From Gigaspora rosea (lineage: Eukaryota > Glomeromycota > Glomeromycetes > Diversisporales > Gigasporaceae), in contig QKWP01002010.1 in the NCBI GenBank assembly GCA_003550325.1, positions 23,961 through 87,960 of the forward strand: a stretch of 64,000 nt of DNA, written 5' to 3'. Below the pieces are notes generated by a model. It made no database searches and was not told where the DNA came from. It saw only the letters and a program-made list of their open reading frames with translations. Below are positions 31,844 through 44,812 of this stretch, one piece after another (within the stretch, counting starts at the first letter, position 1; each line of letters begins with the position of its first letter). The position numbers and the translations under genes were made by a program.

Positions 31844-32672
31844 TAAGTAATAAACTTTTGTTGTCAGATTATGTGAATTTATAGAATTTAAAAGCTGTAA
31901 CTAATATACTAGATAGTCTAATCAAATTTTTATTTTCTTTTAACTTTTTTACCTTGTTACACACGTTATACTTATGCGTAATCCAAATCGTCTCCTTGTT
32001 GAATTATATTAAAATAAATAGAAGTTGGGCATAAAAAAATAACAATATATGATGTAGCGATATTAAGTACAATTATAATTGGTGATAAAATAGTAGAAAC
32101 AATGAAATAATCATTAATGCAAAATAATAAAAAAAAAATTATGTGAAATTAAGCAATAATATAAATTAACTTCACAACAAAATGAAGTTTTAACCCTTTT
32201 GAAAATTAATTTATTAAAATACTTGTCACAGATGATGCTGAAATTTGGAGCTATTCTTATATGGAATTTTAAATTTTTTTGGAATATTTTTTCGCTTTTT
32301 TTTTTAGGGTTAGGTTAACGTTTAGAGTTAGATTTGATATTTAAAAAGTATAGGTGGATTTTAGCAGGGCTTATATTTTTAAATTGAGCCTCAAATTCTG
32401 ACATTAAATATAAAATACAATAATGTAAATCAGGTTATTTCATAGTGTTCCTGTTTTAGCACAATATGTCGTGCAGCTACCCTAATTATTATAATGAAAC
32501 TACTTAAACTTATAAATTTTTTGTCGGGTCACCGAGTCTTGGTGTATGAGTTTTAAAATTCAAAATTTTATTAAACATAAAATTTTTTAAAATATAAAAA
32601 TAAAATCTGGGTGGGCGGGTGAAAAAAATTTTTAAATGTTATGAAAACCAATTACTAAATTTTGTATGGCCT

Positions 32673-34814
32673 AATATATTTGTTAATATAAATTTTATAT
32701 CAAATAAAAATACTTAATTTGCAACTTTTAAAATATATATTTATAATACTTATATAAAATACTTGTAATATATTGTTTATTAAAATTTATTTAGTATAAA
32801 AAATATTTAAAATATATTTATTAATAATATTAATTTTACAAATAATAACATTTTCATATTTATTATCCAAAAAAACGTTCTTTATTTTCAAAAAATATAT
32901 ACATAATATAAATAAAAAAAAATTATACAATTCAAAATTTAATCAACACAAAATTATATTTTTAAAAAAACCTTGGCCATATTTGAAATTTATGCATCTA
33001 GTTCGTGATAATTTAATCAACAGCCCTTTATAAAATTCTGATACGAAATAATTATTGTTATATGGTATCTAGTGTTCGGATTGATACTTAGATATCGTAT
33101 TTATAGTTATGCTAACCCTTATTATGCACCATAATTTGACAATAAATCATGATAAGATAAATGCGTGAGATTAAATACTTAGATAAATTAAAAAAAAATT
33201 ATGCTATACTTACTAAATTAATGCGAAGATATTCATTTCTCACATTAAATCATTATTAATTTATCCTTGCATGCAAAGAAACGAAGAAACAGAACAGAAA
33301 ATCTTGATGTCAATATGCTATTCGATAGATTTCTTATTGTATAGTGATAGATAAAATCATTCACAATAGATACGTGTGAATGTCGTGAATGCCATGCGAA
33401 AACCTGAAATTATGCGACGATAACTCATTATCCATATTTAGTTAGTGCAGTCACAATAACAAAAGAACGTTTTTTTTTAAAAACCATATCATGCATTTTA
33501 ATTGAGAGATAAACCTGTTAAAGTGATAGAAATACGTTCTCTCTATTTGACAACGATAATGCCAGTTACGAATATTTCACATCATGTTTGAATAGCTATG
33601 TAAAACCTTCGTTTAAACATATGATCCCAAGGCAACCTATTGTCAATTGAGGACAAATTATTAAAAATATGAATGAAATAAAAGAGCGATAAACTTTATA
33701 TATAAAAAAAGTATATATATAATGTAATATATATAAATGATTTGTTTTCGACTTCAGACTGAGGGTCGAGTTGTATTTCTGTAATCGGTTGTAGTGATAC
33801 GAATCAAAAATTGATTAATCAAAAGTTGTCCAAACAATGAATAGGCTTGAAATTTCGAAACAATTAATAGTTAATTTTAATCACAAAATTTTATATAATT
33901 AATTAAAAACGTGCAACTAACCGCAACTAACTTATGAAAATTGGATCAACTAATCTATTATTATCATGATAAATAATAGTATTGCTTTTAATCAACCCGA
34001 AAGAGAATACAAATAAAATTCTTGTAATTATTGATATATTCGAAAAATGGTAGAAATAAAAGGATATATTGGTAGAAAGTTCGTAGAATATCTAGAATAT
34101 CAGATATAAGAATCCTTGTATGTAATGAAAAGATATATATATAACGAATTCTACTTTTGAAATAAAATAGCTTAAGAGTTCGATACCTTGAATTCGATAA
34201 AAGTAGAAGTCGTTACTTATAATAAATATTTGCTTGATATCCAACATCAATTGAACTAAATTGTCATATTCGTGAGCTTGGTAAAACATAACCGGTAAGT
34301 TCTGAATCAGTAAATCGAAAAACCTCAGTAAATATTAATACTAGAAAGAAGTAAACTAACTTCAACTAATAGAAAAACGAATGTATAACTTCCCTATGAT
34401 TGTGTGTCCATACATCTAGGTTAGTTCGATCTAGAGCTATTCCTGCTAATTAAACATGTTGTAACGTTTGAGCCTCCAGAATCTCATTACGAAAGCTTGT
34501 ACCATAAATTTTTAAGTTATATTTAGTAACATGGAAGAATAAACAAGAAATGAAATTTATTTTGAAATAATAAAAGTCATATCCCTGCTTGAAATAAAAT
34601 GCGATTTCTTGTACCCGTGATAGTCATAAACTGTAAGGAAGAGAAAATAAAGAAATTTAGACGCGAATTACAAATTATTTATATAGCGATAGTGATTATC
34701 GAATTAATTGAAGTTACACTTGCCTAAAATTACCTGCTAACGCATACAAGATGATCTAATTTCAGGGGCTAATTTCAGCCAAATGCACCTGAAGTTATAA
34801 CTTCAGGCAGTGTC
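32673..34814. other. AT-rich stretch; no gene I can name
   Basis: Mostly AT-rich non-coding DNA within the 15-kb element. A minus-strand frame at 34092-34289 ('YQAHEYDNLVQLMLDIKQIF') has a more gene-like residue mix than its surroundings and might be an exon relic, but it has no motif that I recognise. Nothing else is supported. Confidence 0.4.
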
Positions 34815-35285
34815 TAATGATCATCAAAATAGTGACTGGGTTATTTATCACTTTTTATATATAATTTAAATAGTAAAGAATGACTTGTATGTTTTTAGAT
34901 GCTCTAGAGCGAATAGCTTTACTTTTTTCAATTATCTTAGTATAAAGATTCTTAAACACCTTTATAAAAAGTTACGTTAAAAATTTTGTATTCTACAGTA
35001 GTATTAAATTTTTTACTCAGAATGAAAATACCTCTCTTAAACATGAAACAGAATTTTTGTAAAGAATCAACTTGAAATTTAAATATTATTAATGTTTAAA
35101 AAAGTTTAAATGTAACTTTGTTATAAAGATGTTTAAGAATCTATTTGTGCTAAAATAATTAAGAAAAATAAAGCTATTCGCTCTAGACATCCAAAAACAT
35201 ACGACTATTAAATTATATATAAAAAGTGGTAAATAATCCCAGTCACTATCTTAATCACTATCCTGATCATTAAATTCAAAAACTC
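34815..35285. mobile_element. Foldback element, ~450 bp
   Basis: Arms 'atagtgactgggttattta', 'cactttttatatataattta', 'tctagagcgaatagcttta' and 'gattcttaaaca' reappear inverted on the right. 'aatgatca' lies at both outer edges. The central ~150 bases are AT-rich. It belongs to a different family from the foldback elements at 10 and 20 kb. Confidence 0.75.
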
Positions 35286-35299
35286 CTTAATAATTAATT

Positions 35300-36890
35300 T
35301 TTATATGGTACAACATAGAAATAACCAGTTCTCCAAAGTCGTCATGATCAGTGATGTCACTTGGCCATTTGGCCGGCGGCCAATGGCCGAGGCCAAAAGG
35401 CCAAAAATATAAATTTCATTTTTGGCCGAAACGGCCAAATAAAGCTAGTAATCTGATTGGTCCAATATTAATACATGTTTATTACTAATTAATTATATAA
35501 CTTTAAGCATTTAAAGATATAGCTAGAATGAAGTTTATTTATATGCTTTACATACTTTTTAACTTCATGTTTAATAAGGCCCAGATTTAGATATCTTTAA
35601 TAAAATAAATCATTCGATCTTTTAAAATAAATAATAGATTAAGGGTTTTAGAATTAAAAAAATAGCATATTTTGGAATAAATTAGAATTTAAAAAATCTT
35701 ATTTATGTATTAAAATTTTGAAATTGGAAATGAAATTGGAGTATTTAAAAACTTCCATTTGACGAAATAAGTAAAAGTTTTTATTGCTTAAATCAACTAA
35801 CTATTTAATAATAACAAAATACATAGTAAATAATAAAACTTTGACTTAAATTACATCCTAAACCTTCACTCAAAAAATTACTTACTATTAAACCTTTGCC
35901 CAAATTATTTTTTTAGATAACTAACTGAACCTTAGCTAAACTTACTTACTGAACTTCACTCAAATTACTTACTAAACCTTACTTATTAAACTTTCCTTAA
36001 ATCATTTTTTTATACAACTCGCTGAACCTTAGCTTAAATTATTTATTAAATTTTAATTTAAGTAGTTTTTCTATAAAACTTACTAAACCTTTGCTCAAAT
36101 TATACTAAAACTTTGCTTACTAAACCTTTGCACAAATTACCTTGCTCAAATTACTTATTAAACCTTTGTTCAAATTATACTTTTATATGATTTTCTAAAT
36201 TTTTTTAAATTACTTTTTTATATAGTTTATTAATTTTCAGTTAAATTATTTAATATAACTTATAAAATTTTTGCTTAAATTATTTTTTATATAACTTATT
36301 AAACTTTTGCTTAGATTTTTTTTATATAGCTTAACAAGTATTACTTAAGTTATCATATATATTACCGTAATATGCTTTTATACAGTATTTTTATATACTT
36401 TTTTTTTTTATTACTATTTAGAGAAATTTGGCCGTTTGGCCATTTGGCCATTTGGCCATCAGCCAATGGCCATATCGGCCAAATAATTTTATTTGGCCTG
36501 GCCAATTGACATTCAACTTTGGCCGTAAAATTTGGCCATTTTTGGCCAAATTATTTTGTATTGGCTGATGGCCAATTAAATTTTGTTTGGCCGATTAAAT
36601 TGCCATCACTGGTCATGATTATTATTGTAGTTTGAATGGAAGGTTCGATTATTGTTTTGATAAATCATTAGTATTGAAATTGTCAAAATGTTTGCAATCG
36701 TCTGCATCATGTTCAAGTTGTTCTAAATTATTACTATAATCCATATCATCAAATTCGACATTAGATATGATTTCTACAAATGTTTCGTTAAATGCTTAGT
36801 TAGAATTAGTTGCATTAACTTGAATAATTTGTTCAGTTCCCTTTTTATTTTGAATAATATGGTTTGAGTGATTGTTTGCTTGACCAATAT
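35300..36890 (-). pseudogene. Minus-strand exon relic split by the hAT element
   Basis: Upstream of the hAT element (36620-36890) the minus strand reads acidic, Asn-rich sequence such as 'EIISNVEFDDMDYSNNLEQL' and 'EHDADDCKHFDNFNTND'. On the far side (35300-35348) it continues 'DDFGELVISMLYH'. A frame change and one earlier stop are present. I recognise no domain. The acidic, low-complexity character resembles the N-terminal regions of the other two genes of the 15-kb element, so it may be a further element gene or a duplicated exon. Confidence 0.45.
35349..36611. mobile_element. Non-autonomous hAT element with TGGCC-rich ends, 1,263 bp
   Basis: The ends are CAGTGATG-T-CA and, reversed, CAGTGATG-G-CA. 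The flanking 8 bases are exactly GTCATGAT on both sides (35341-35348 and 36612-36619). Each end carries a dense cluster of TGGCC/GGCCA motifs (35360-35450 and 36426-36600), some 25 in total. The middle is a degenerate repeat of 'acttactaaacctttgctca'. It codes for nothing. Removing it and one duplication rejoins two halves of a minus-strand frame, so it landed in an exon or its relic. A perfect duplication points to a recent insertion. Confidence 0.92.
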
Positions 36891-37623
36891 AAATATATTA
36901 TCACGTTCAAACAATCAATTTATTATTTTTTTTAATTCATAAAAAAAATATATAACATAATCGATATACGTAATTGATATATGATACCTTATTCGAAATC
37001 GAAGATTCTTACTTAATGACGACCCCACAAAACTCGGGTTGAAATCGTCCTTACTTAATAATTTATAAAAATATTTAAGGGTTAAATGTTAGCTATTTGA
37101 TTACATAATTATTAAATAAATTGAAAGGAGTGAGAGGTACATAGGAGTTAAGAGAAGAAAAAAATATTTAATTGGAACTCGTGATTACTGCAGTAAACCT
37201 AGAAACACCCTAATTCTCAAACCGCTCCATATTTGATCTATTGAAAGATCATTCGTTAAAGTTATCACACGAGTAATTGGAATCCTGAATATTGATGAAA
37301 CTAAGAGATCTTATTCTACGTTGGTTTATTATTATTTTTTTTATTTAAGCACAATTCCATGATAAATGCTTGTAAGTTCGACTTTTATATGTGTAAAAAT
37401 AATATTACTAGCATTTTGAATTTAAAATAGTGGTAATTTTGATGGACAGCATTATACAGTACATTATGCAATTATATATTTGACATCTGGAAATTCAATT
37501 ACCAGTAGTTATAGAAAATACTATATAATCTGCTATAATTTTTTCATGATATATCTTATCTCCATGCGAATTATAAACTATAGTGCCATAATAGTTGCAG
37601 AAAATAGAAAGATTTATGTTTTC
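36891..37623. other. AT-rich interval, no gene seen
   Basis: Between the exon relic and the 3' end of the unknown gene. A short plus-strand frame at 37480-37698 is an overlap shadow. I see no clear signal. Confidence 0.4.
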
Positions 37624-38056
37624 TTACTTATACTCTTCACGCTCATTGACTTGCATCTTTTCAAGAAAATAGTTCATCCGTTCTACAACTTCATTTAGAA
37701 CCATATTAACCCCTTTTGTGGGGTCAAGGTAATTCAGAGCAACCGCCATTCCGAACGCGATAGAGTTTTTTTCGGTAGCTGGATCCGTAAAGGCACAGTC
37801 GATTACCAAATTAAGGTAAGTATAATGTGGATCGTCATTAATATCGACTGGCTTGTTTAATTTCGTATAACATTTACGTGTGATATCAGCATCCTTGAAC
37901 TTGCGTTCTTCATCATATGAAACCTGCCGATTTTCAGTTTTAGATTTTGTAAGATCTGAAAATTCACTATGAATAGTGCCTTTAATGCGCTGTACAATGA
38001 TACTTCGCACCTGACAAGCAAATCTTTGGGCCTGTTAAAGGCAAATTAGACTAATT

Positions 38057-38070
38057 AAATATGCCGCATA
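38057..38070. repeat. Target duplication of SINE A2, left copy
   Basis: AAATATGCCGCATA, repeated exactly at 38780-38793 after the A-rich tail. Confidence 0.9.
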
Positions 38071-38779
38071 GGGTGTGGCGCCTTAGAGAAGTGGTCAAGG
38101 TGTCACCCCCAAGCGGCAGGTTGACAGTTCGAATCCTACTGTTGACGCTTTGAACAATAGGCCTGTGTTCGGTAACCATGTGGCTCAGATCGGTTGGGTT
38201 GTAAAAACCTGTTACCTTGGTTCCACCATCTTGAATGGGAGCTACGGCGCAATGGTGTTATCATTACACCGTAAAATCCAGGAAACCAGAGAAATGGAAA
38301 CCCGTTTGGCAAGTCCCGAATTAGGAGGTAATAGTGAAGATCTACAACGGCACTACCAAAAGAAGATGGGTGGCCGGGATCGGAATGAACCTAATAAGGG
38401 CAGGCAGCTTTGTCGCTAAATCCGTATCCGAAGTGGAATGGGACACAAAAGATAACGGTAGGCAGTTAGTGCGAGGGTAAAGTAGCCCTTAGGCTGATGA
38501 TTTATCTAAAAGAGTTGGGGCCCCTTAATATCTGCGCTTGTGCAGTGTAACGGTTAGTAATAGGAAGAGCGTGAACCAGAGGGTTTAAATAGGCAATTCC
38601 CGTAGTTGGGTTGTAGGTATAGCAGCTAGTGTAGAACCTTCGGGCGGACTACTTAAATTAGGCACCAAAAGTGCACGTGTGGCTAGTTGTATCCTCATTC
38701 ATGTAATAAAAATAAAAAAAAAATAAAAAAAAAAAAAATACAAGCCATAGTACCCAGCCTCTAAAGTTTAAAAAAAAAT
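38071..38779 (+). mobile_element. SINE A2, tRNA-derived, ~710 bp
   Basis: Same family as SINE A1: head 'gggtgtggcgccttagagaa', B-box-like 'gacagttcgaatcc' (closer to a true tRNA B box than in A1), then 'ggcaagtcccgaattaggag', 'aaccttcgggcggactactt' and A-rich tail. It is ~300 bp shorter than A1 in the body. A perfect 14-bp duplication shows it is a recent arrival, inside an intron of the unknown gene, so it is younger than the 15-kb transposon. The 89-codon frame here is a repeat product. Confidence 0.9.
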
Positions 38780-41290
38780 AAATATGCCGCATAATTAAAA
38801 ATTATCTTTATAATTTGTAATTAAAACTTATAGTTATACTTTCCACAGTATGAACATGCTTATTAAAAAAACATTGCCACCCGTTGTTCTTGATTTTATT
38901 TTGAAATGCTTCTCCGTACATATCTAAAACTGAATCGTAACACACTTCCACAATACGTTCATCATTTGGGTACTTGACTTTTTCAATTATGCAGTAAATT
39001 GATTGGCCAATAGCATTCTGTTACAAAATAAAAAATAATGATATTTAAATGCATTAGCAATTTTTTTTTTAAAAAAAAAAATATATTTAAACATTTAAAT
39101 TTGTCAAATGACACACTCCGAACTATTATTCGACTAAACATATATTGGCTGCATGTGACAAATGTTTGTGAAATTATATGTTAATTGTCGAATAACAAAT
39201 CGAAATATGCTGTTCAGCATTTATGTACTTTAATCCACTTGTTGTCCTTTCCCATATCACCACCGAAACCAACAGACTTCTAGTCTGCATACATCGCATC
39301 AATCTTCTTTTGCATATCATGAATCTTGGTAACTATTTGAAGTTGGATTTCTTGCATATTTCGAATTGTTATAGCAAAACCTAAAAAAATATATAAATAA
39401 ACAATACTATAAAACGATTCTTATTAAAAGATAATAAAAATAATAATAAACTTAACGAATTCTTTTTTGCATGTTCGTGTCTTAATTTGCTACTTTATCG
39501 TTTTTCCGCTTGTGTTTAAAATGAGTTGCTACTTCATTTTCTGAAGCAAAATCATTATCACTAAGATAGTCATCATCACTTGGGAGATGAGCTTCTGGAT
39601 CAGGTATACTATAATTATCATCAAACGAATTTGAACGAGCCTCTACGATGACATTTTGAACAGTCTGCTGGTTTTGTTCTTCAAGATTGATTTCAAGCAA
39701 AGTGTGTCGAGTACTTTTACTAACTGATACAGATGACCCTCTTTTTCTAGTGCGACCCATACTTAAATAAATTGGTACATGATTATTTATAATTATTTAT
39801 GCATTATTGTTTACAAGAGCGTTTGTCCTACCTTATTTTGCGCTTCACGTCTTACTTTCAACGTTCGAAACTAACACCACCTTATACAACTATGTATACT
39901 CTCACTTTGTTACTATTTTTGTGTTTTTTTTTTAAAAAAAAATTACTGTTAAGAAAACGAAAAAAAATGAATAGTCACAACATTTCAGATGATCTAAAAA
40001 AATTTTTAATAATTACAATTTTATATTAAAATACATATATTTTATTGCATAAACTGATTTTTATATAATATAATAACGTCATGATATACCTATGATGCAT
40101 GCAAGCTTATTTTAAATTTTATTACCATTTTTAAAATGATGCATTAAATATGCATCATTAGGTATAAAAAAAATTGTAATTAGTAAGAGTTTTGTTTTTC
40201 TCAGCTTTCTCGCGATAATTATAAAGAATACTTATCATGTTAAGTGTTAGAGTAGACAGTGAATTTAGTGAAATATTTGAAAATAAGACATAAAGCGAGA
40301 TAAATTCTTTGCTACATTACGCGATTATATATTATAACTGTGGGCCTCAGCAAATATTTACGTGCTTTTTAATAATTTTCTTTCTAGAATGCTGAAGTGT
40401 TCCTCTTGCAATAAAGTTTTTAAAGACCGGCAAGCATTGGGTAATCATAGAAGAATACATTTAAATGATAGCGATGAAGACATTCCTTTATTTAGTCGTG
40501 CAATTTCACAAAATTTAGTTGAAATCACATCTCAAGTTTTTAATAATCAAATATATCTAAAAAGGAAACCATGTCTGAAAAGGCAAAAACAAATAATAAG
40601 AGAAACCGTTTTGAATATAACTTAGACAACAGGCAAGAGAGAGCCATTTTTAATGAGGATGAATCTATTGAAGTTCAAAACCTTGGTGTACCGTTTTCCA
40701 CCTTTACAAGTAATATGGAAATTTATAATGAATTCACTGAAAGAGAGGATATTTGAGTCCTTTAATTATAGTGATTCTCAAAGCGATGTATCCAATGAAG
40801 AATATTATAGTGATTCTCAAAGTGATGCATCCAATAAAGAATCGGATTTATCGGATATATCGGAAGTCAAAACCAATGAATGTATTGAATACAATGATTT
40901 ACTTTCAGCTAAACCAAAGGATTCTGAAGATATATTTCAGGAATTTCCATCAAAAGAATATGCAGAATTCATGAATATAATAATGCGGTTCCATGTACAA
41001 GATACTCTCGCAAATGCATTCATAAAGTTCTTTAATAGATATTCAAATCGTAATGATTGTCCATTACCATCAACATCAAAAGCTGGTCGTACATTTATTG
41101 AAAACCTTAACCTTCCAAATTTTGGATGGAGAAAAGAAGTTATTTTTGAATATGAAGACCTAGAATATGCTCTTGAGTTCAGGACTGTACTGGATAAAAT
41201 ACATTAGATATTATTAAACAATAGTATTACTGAGGAGTTTGTAATTGAATATAAAATGTCTACAGATAAAGTAAATAAATTTATTATATA

Positions 41291-41364
41291 AAAATCTGGT
41301 ATAACTAACATATACGAATTCATATTTAAATATGAATCCATGTATGCTAGTTATACCAGATTTA
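41291..41364. mobile_element. Mini-MITE, ~74 bp, inside the transposase gene
   Basis: AAATCTGGTATAACTA and its exact inverse TAGTTATACCAGATTT frame a nearly palindromic centre (gaattcatatttaaatatgaatc). It lies between coding blocks, probably in an intron or as a later insertion. Confidence 0.75.
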
Positions 41365-42084
41365 ATTAATTAAATTATTTAACACTTTTAGCTCTTTTTA
41401 ATTTACAATTTAAGGTTTCCGGTGAACATCAATATTCTGATATGTTTGACTCTGACTGGTGGAGAAACGTAGAGCAAAACATTCCAATTGGGGCCCATGT
41501 TATGCCAATCATCATTTATTCAGACGCAACTTAATGCGACCGTTTAGGCAAAACTTCAAAACACCCAGTATTTATGACACTTGGAAATATTCCATTAACC
41601 TGCCGCAACAAAGTAGATGCAAAAGTTCTGCTTAGCTATATTCCCAACCTTGAGCATCATAGTACATCTGAAAATTATTCTGCCAAATTTCGAGCAGCAA
41701 CACGTAAACTTTTTTATCGGGCATTTGCAGCTATGCTTCGACTATTGAGGTCGCTCAGCAATACTGGTGTTCATTTCTACGTAAATGGTAATCTTAAATA
41801 GATCTATCCATATTTGGCACTTGTAATTTCGGATTGGCCTGAAGCATGCTCTATGTGTGCTATTTATGGATCACCAAATTGTTCTCGTCCGTGCCATTTT
41901 TGCTTAGTAGATCGTAATGCGATGAATAATGTTCTTATAGAAAAAAAAATATAATCCTCCGCAATGAAAATGCAACAAAGGATTATTTACGATGGGGCAA
42001 CGGCAAGCAAATATCTGTACATCATATTAGGAATGCTTTCTGGAAGCGTCTGTAAGTAATTATATGAATTTGGTTAAAATTAGG

Positions 42085-42187
42085 CATTGTCAATCAAAAA
42101 GTAGCATAGCGAGAGTAATAAAATTATTGCACAAATTAATTAATCAACGACACTCCTATGCATTATTTTATGTTTTGATTGACAGTG
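42085..42187. mobile_element. Mini-MITE, ~103 bp, in a probable intron
   Basis: CATTGTCAATCAAAA and its near inverse TTTTGATTGACAGTG bound a segment that also carries 'attaattaatc'. It sits within the intron starting 'gtaagtaatt' at about 42055. Confidence 0.65.
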
Positions 42188-43825
42188 TCAAATGAATAAT
42201 TAATTATTCATAACTTATGCTAATTAATAGTGAATTTGCTCATAGATATTTTAATGTTTACACCATGTGTGTACCTGACAGCATGCACCATGCAGATCTT
42301 GGACTGTTTAAGTATCAATTAAAATTTACTATTGAACTTTTAAAATTACATTATGGTAATGGACAAATAAAGATTCTTGAAGAATGTCTTTCCCAAATCC
42401 CTAGTTACCCGAATCTTAAGGTTTTAAAAAAAGGGTTTGAAATTCGATTAACCACAGCAGAATATCGCGATTTGATGAAATAATGATATTTGCCCTAGAT
42501 GAATTAATACCTGAAAAGAAACTTAATAAAAATTTGTGTGACCTTTTTTCATTATGGATTGATATGTATGCACAAATTCAGACCTTACCGAATTTGAGAT
42601 AAATTTATTTATTTAACAATGATTTAATAGAAAATAAATATAATATATATATTTATTTATTACAGCAATCAATTGTTGCGTGGAGCAATTTATTTATCAA
42701 GATCATGTCAAACTTTTCTCCATCCAAACTAAATCTACCCAAATTGCACAGCTGGCGATTTCATTTAATACTGTCAATTCATCAATTTGGAGCTATTAAC
42801 GGGTTTACAAGTGAGATATACGAATTGCTTCATAAAACTAATGTCAAACAACCATACCATAATACAAACAAACGTCATATAAATGTACAGATGCAAGCTA
42901 CTGTAAGTATTTTTATTTATGTAGCATCGATAAAGTAATCGTTAAGTGAATATAGCTATTTTAATTTGTTTAAATTTTAAGATAACTCGCCAAAACAACT
43001 TTATATTTCTCGTATCAAAGTTTCAATCATGGTCAAATAATGCCTACGTCATGGAATCACATCAAAAAAGGCTACTATGCAAATAATATTGCATACAATC
43101 GATCAATTTATAGATCAACTAGATGCATTAAATTTAGACAATTTATAGATGCACGGCATTGAACAACTTGACATTGCATTTACGATTATCTTCGAAATGT
43201 GAAAACTGGATATTACAAAATATTGAGAATGAAACAGTCTTCATTGAAACATTCGATTTTGCTTATTTAAATAATGATTATAAGGTAGTTATTCGTGCAT
43301 CCTCTAATTATTATGGTCAAGGAGCTTTCTTCGATGTTTGTATTGAAATGGACAAGTCAGAAGAAAATGACTATTTAACTGATGATGGTTTATGCTATGC
43401 AAAGGTATATAAGATTATTAACTAAAAATGCAACTTATAAGTTCAATGTGCTATATGGATTTGAATGCAATTCGATCTGCTATTCAAAATATCATGTGAT
43501 TATAGCAGGATAAATAGCAATTCAAATATTGTCAAATTTTCTTAATTATTTATGATATTAATAATAACAATTCTATTTATTTTTTTTTTATTTTTAGGTT
43601 CTTCTAATTCTTCGAGTTACATCTCCGAAATTAAATCAGAAACTTGAACTTGCTCTTGTTCATTGGTATGACTTTGTATATCCATCTAATGTAAATTGGC
43701 ACTATTTTTATAAATGTGCAATCCTTAAACACGTTGAGCATTATACTTTAATTCCCATTGCTTCAATTGCAAACATAATACATATCATGCCAAAATTCAC
43801 TGAATGGGCATTTTTTATGTAAATA

Positions 43826-44635
43826 AATATATTAATTTTTTATTTTAAGTGCTGGTAAATATATATTTGCTATTAAATGTAATAAAACTATCTATCGAAT
43901 CTATTAAAAAAAATAGCCTAGCAAATTATCTATTTAATTCTGTAAATTTTTATTTGAATTATATATAATTATACAATTTAATATATGTTAAAATCCATTG
44001 CTTATTAAATATTAAATATTATAGTAATTAATACTAAATCAAAATCATATTATTATATATATTTAGTGAATATTTATATTTTATTAAAATTACTTACTTA
44101 TTAAGCATTAGTTATTTTATTAGTTAATAAAATTAAAACAATTTTATTATACATATTTAGCGAGTATTTATATTTTTTAAAATTAATCGCTTATTAAATA
44201 TTAATTATTTTAGCAATTAATAAATATTAAATTAAAATATTTTTTTTGTATATATTACACAAATGGTTATGAAGTATTTAAAATTAATATTTTATTTATA
44301 TTACTTTATATTAGTAAATAAGTATTTATTTTAAATATAAATAAGTACTTATAAAATATTGAGTATTTAAAAAATAAAATTTATAAATACTTTTTTAGTA
44401 ATAGCATTAAATTAATACAAGTTAAACATTTTTTTAACTTTGAGATGATAACATCTCCAACAATATACAAAAAACCTAAAATATTAATTTTAAAAAAATA
44501 TACATATGAAGTTATAATCTTATTATTATGAATAACTTAGCTTTATTTATATAGTTTGTTAAATAAATTATATTTTTAATTAATTATTTTTTAAATATAT
44601 TAATTAAAAATAAAAATTAAAAAATAACTAAAAGT
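43826..44635. other. AT-rich 3' flank of the transposase, no gene
   Basis: Low-complexity sequence with repeated 'attaaatattaattattttag' and 'gtatttatatttt' motifs, that is, a degenerate ~115-bp tandem pattern between 43980 and 44270. No coding signal. Confidence 0.5.
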
Positions 44636-44812
44636 ATAAAAGTATAAGTGTGAGAAAGAGAATAAGAGAGAAAAAAAAGAGTGAGAAAGAGTGAGAAAGA
44701 ATGAGGAAAAGAGAAAAGAGTGAAAGAGAGAGAAAGAGAGAAAAAGAAAGAAAGAGAGAAAGAGAGAGAAAGAGAGAAAGAAAAGAGAGAAAGAGAGAGA
44801 AAAAAAGAAAAT
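44636..44812. repeat. Purine-rich (GA/GAAA) microsatellite
   Basis: About 175 bases of 'gagaaagagagaaa' type repeats, entirely purine on the plus strand. The Phe/Ser/Leu frames on the minus strand are translations of it. It lies just inside the right end of the 15-kb transposon. Confidence 0.95.

Larger units (their letters stand above)
30687..32672. mobile_element. ~2-kb TIR element, no transposase seen
   Basis: Left 'agaccatataaaatttatga' plus 'attggttttcataac' is matched in reverse at 32640-32672 ('gttatgaaaaccaat', 'aaattttgtatggcct'). Next to both ends are G/C-rich pieces (cccggccgggtcat; gggtgggcgggt). Inside are a 31-bp tandem repeat and a small MITE. No coding frame is credible; the 68-codon frame at 31133-31339 has no recognisable motif. 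Confidence 0.55.
37624..39760 (-). pseudogene. Unknown gene divergent from the Plavaka-like transposase, 4 exons
   Basis: I do not recognise the product. Likely exons on the minus strand: 39760-39494 (starts 'MGRTRKRGSS', basic then very acidic 'PSDDDYLSDNDFASENE'), about 39380-39236 ('IRNMQEIQLQIVTKIHDMQK', coiled-coil-like), 39017-38847 ('NAIGQSIYCIIEKVKYPNDE') and 38031-37624 ('AQRFACQVRSIIVQRIKGTI' to 'EREEYK'). Donors and acceptors are GT-AG and the last two exons join in phase. A TAG lies in exon 2 after 'IDAMYAD'. SINE A2 sits in the last intron. The gene starts ~630 bp from the transposase and runs the other way. The basic/acidic N terminus plus coiled coil suggests a nuclear protein, perhaps an accessory factor for transposition. 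That role is inference. Confidence 0.65.
40389..43825 (+). pseudogene. Plavaka/KDZ-like transposase, decayed
   Basis: The product begins with a C2H2 finger ('CSSCNKVFKDRQALGNHRRI', C-x2-C-x12-H-x3-H) from ATG 40389, then an acidic linker, then blocks usual in Plavaka-type transposases: 'EFMNIIMRFHVQDTLANAFI', 'IIIYSDAT' with 'FMTLGNIPL', 'LALVISDWPEA' with 'CSRPCHFCL', 'CVPDSMHHADLGLFKYQL', 'LTTAEYRDLMK', 'LPKLHSWRFHL' with 'GAINGFTSEIYELLHK', and a C-terminal 'VVIRASSNYYGQ'. Likely introns with GT-AG ends lie near 42055-42230, 42600-42665 and 43400-43600. The frame changes at about 40570-40750, and stops occur near 41205, 41532, 41799 and 42481. It would have catalysed cut-and-paste movement of the 15-kb element; this copy cannot. 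Confidence 0.82.
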
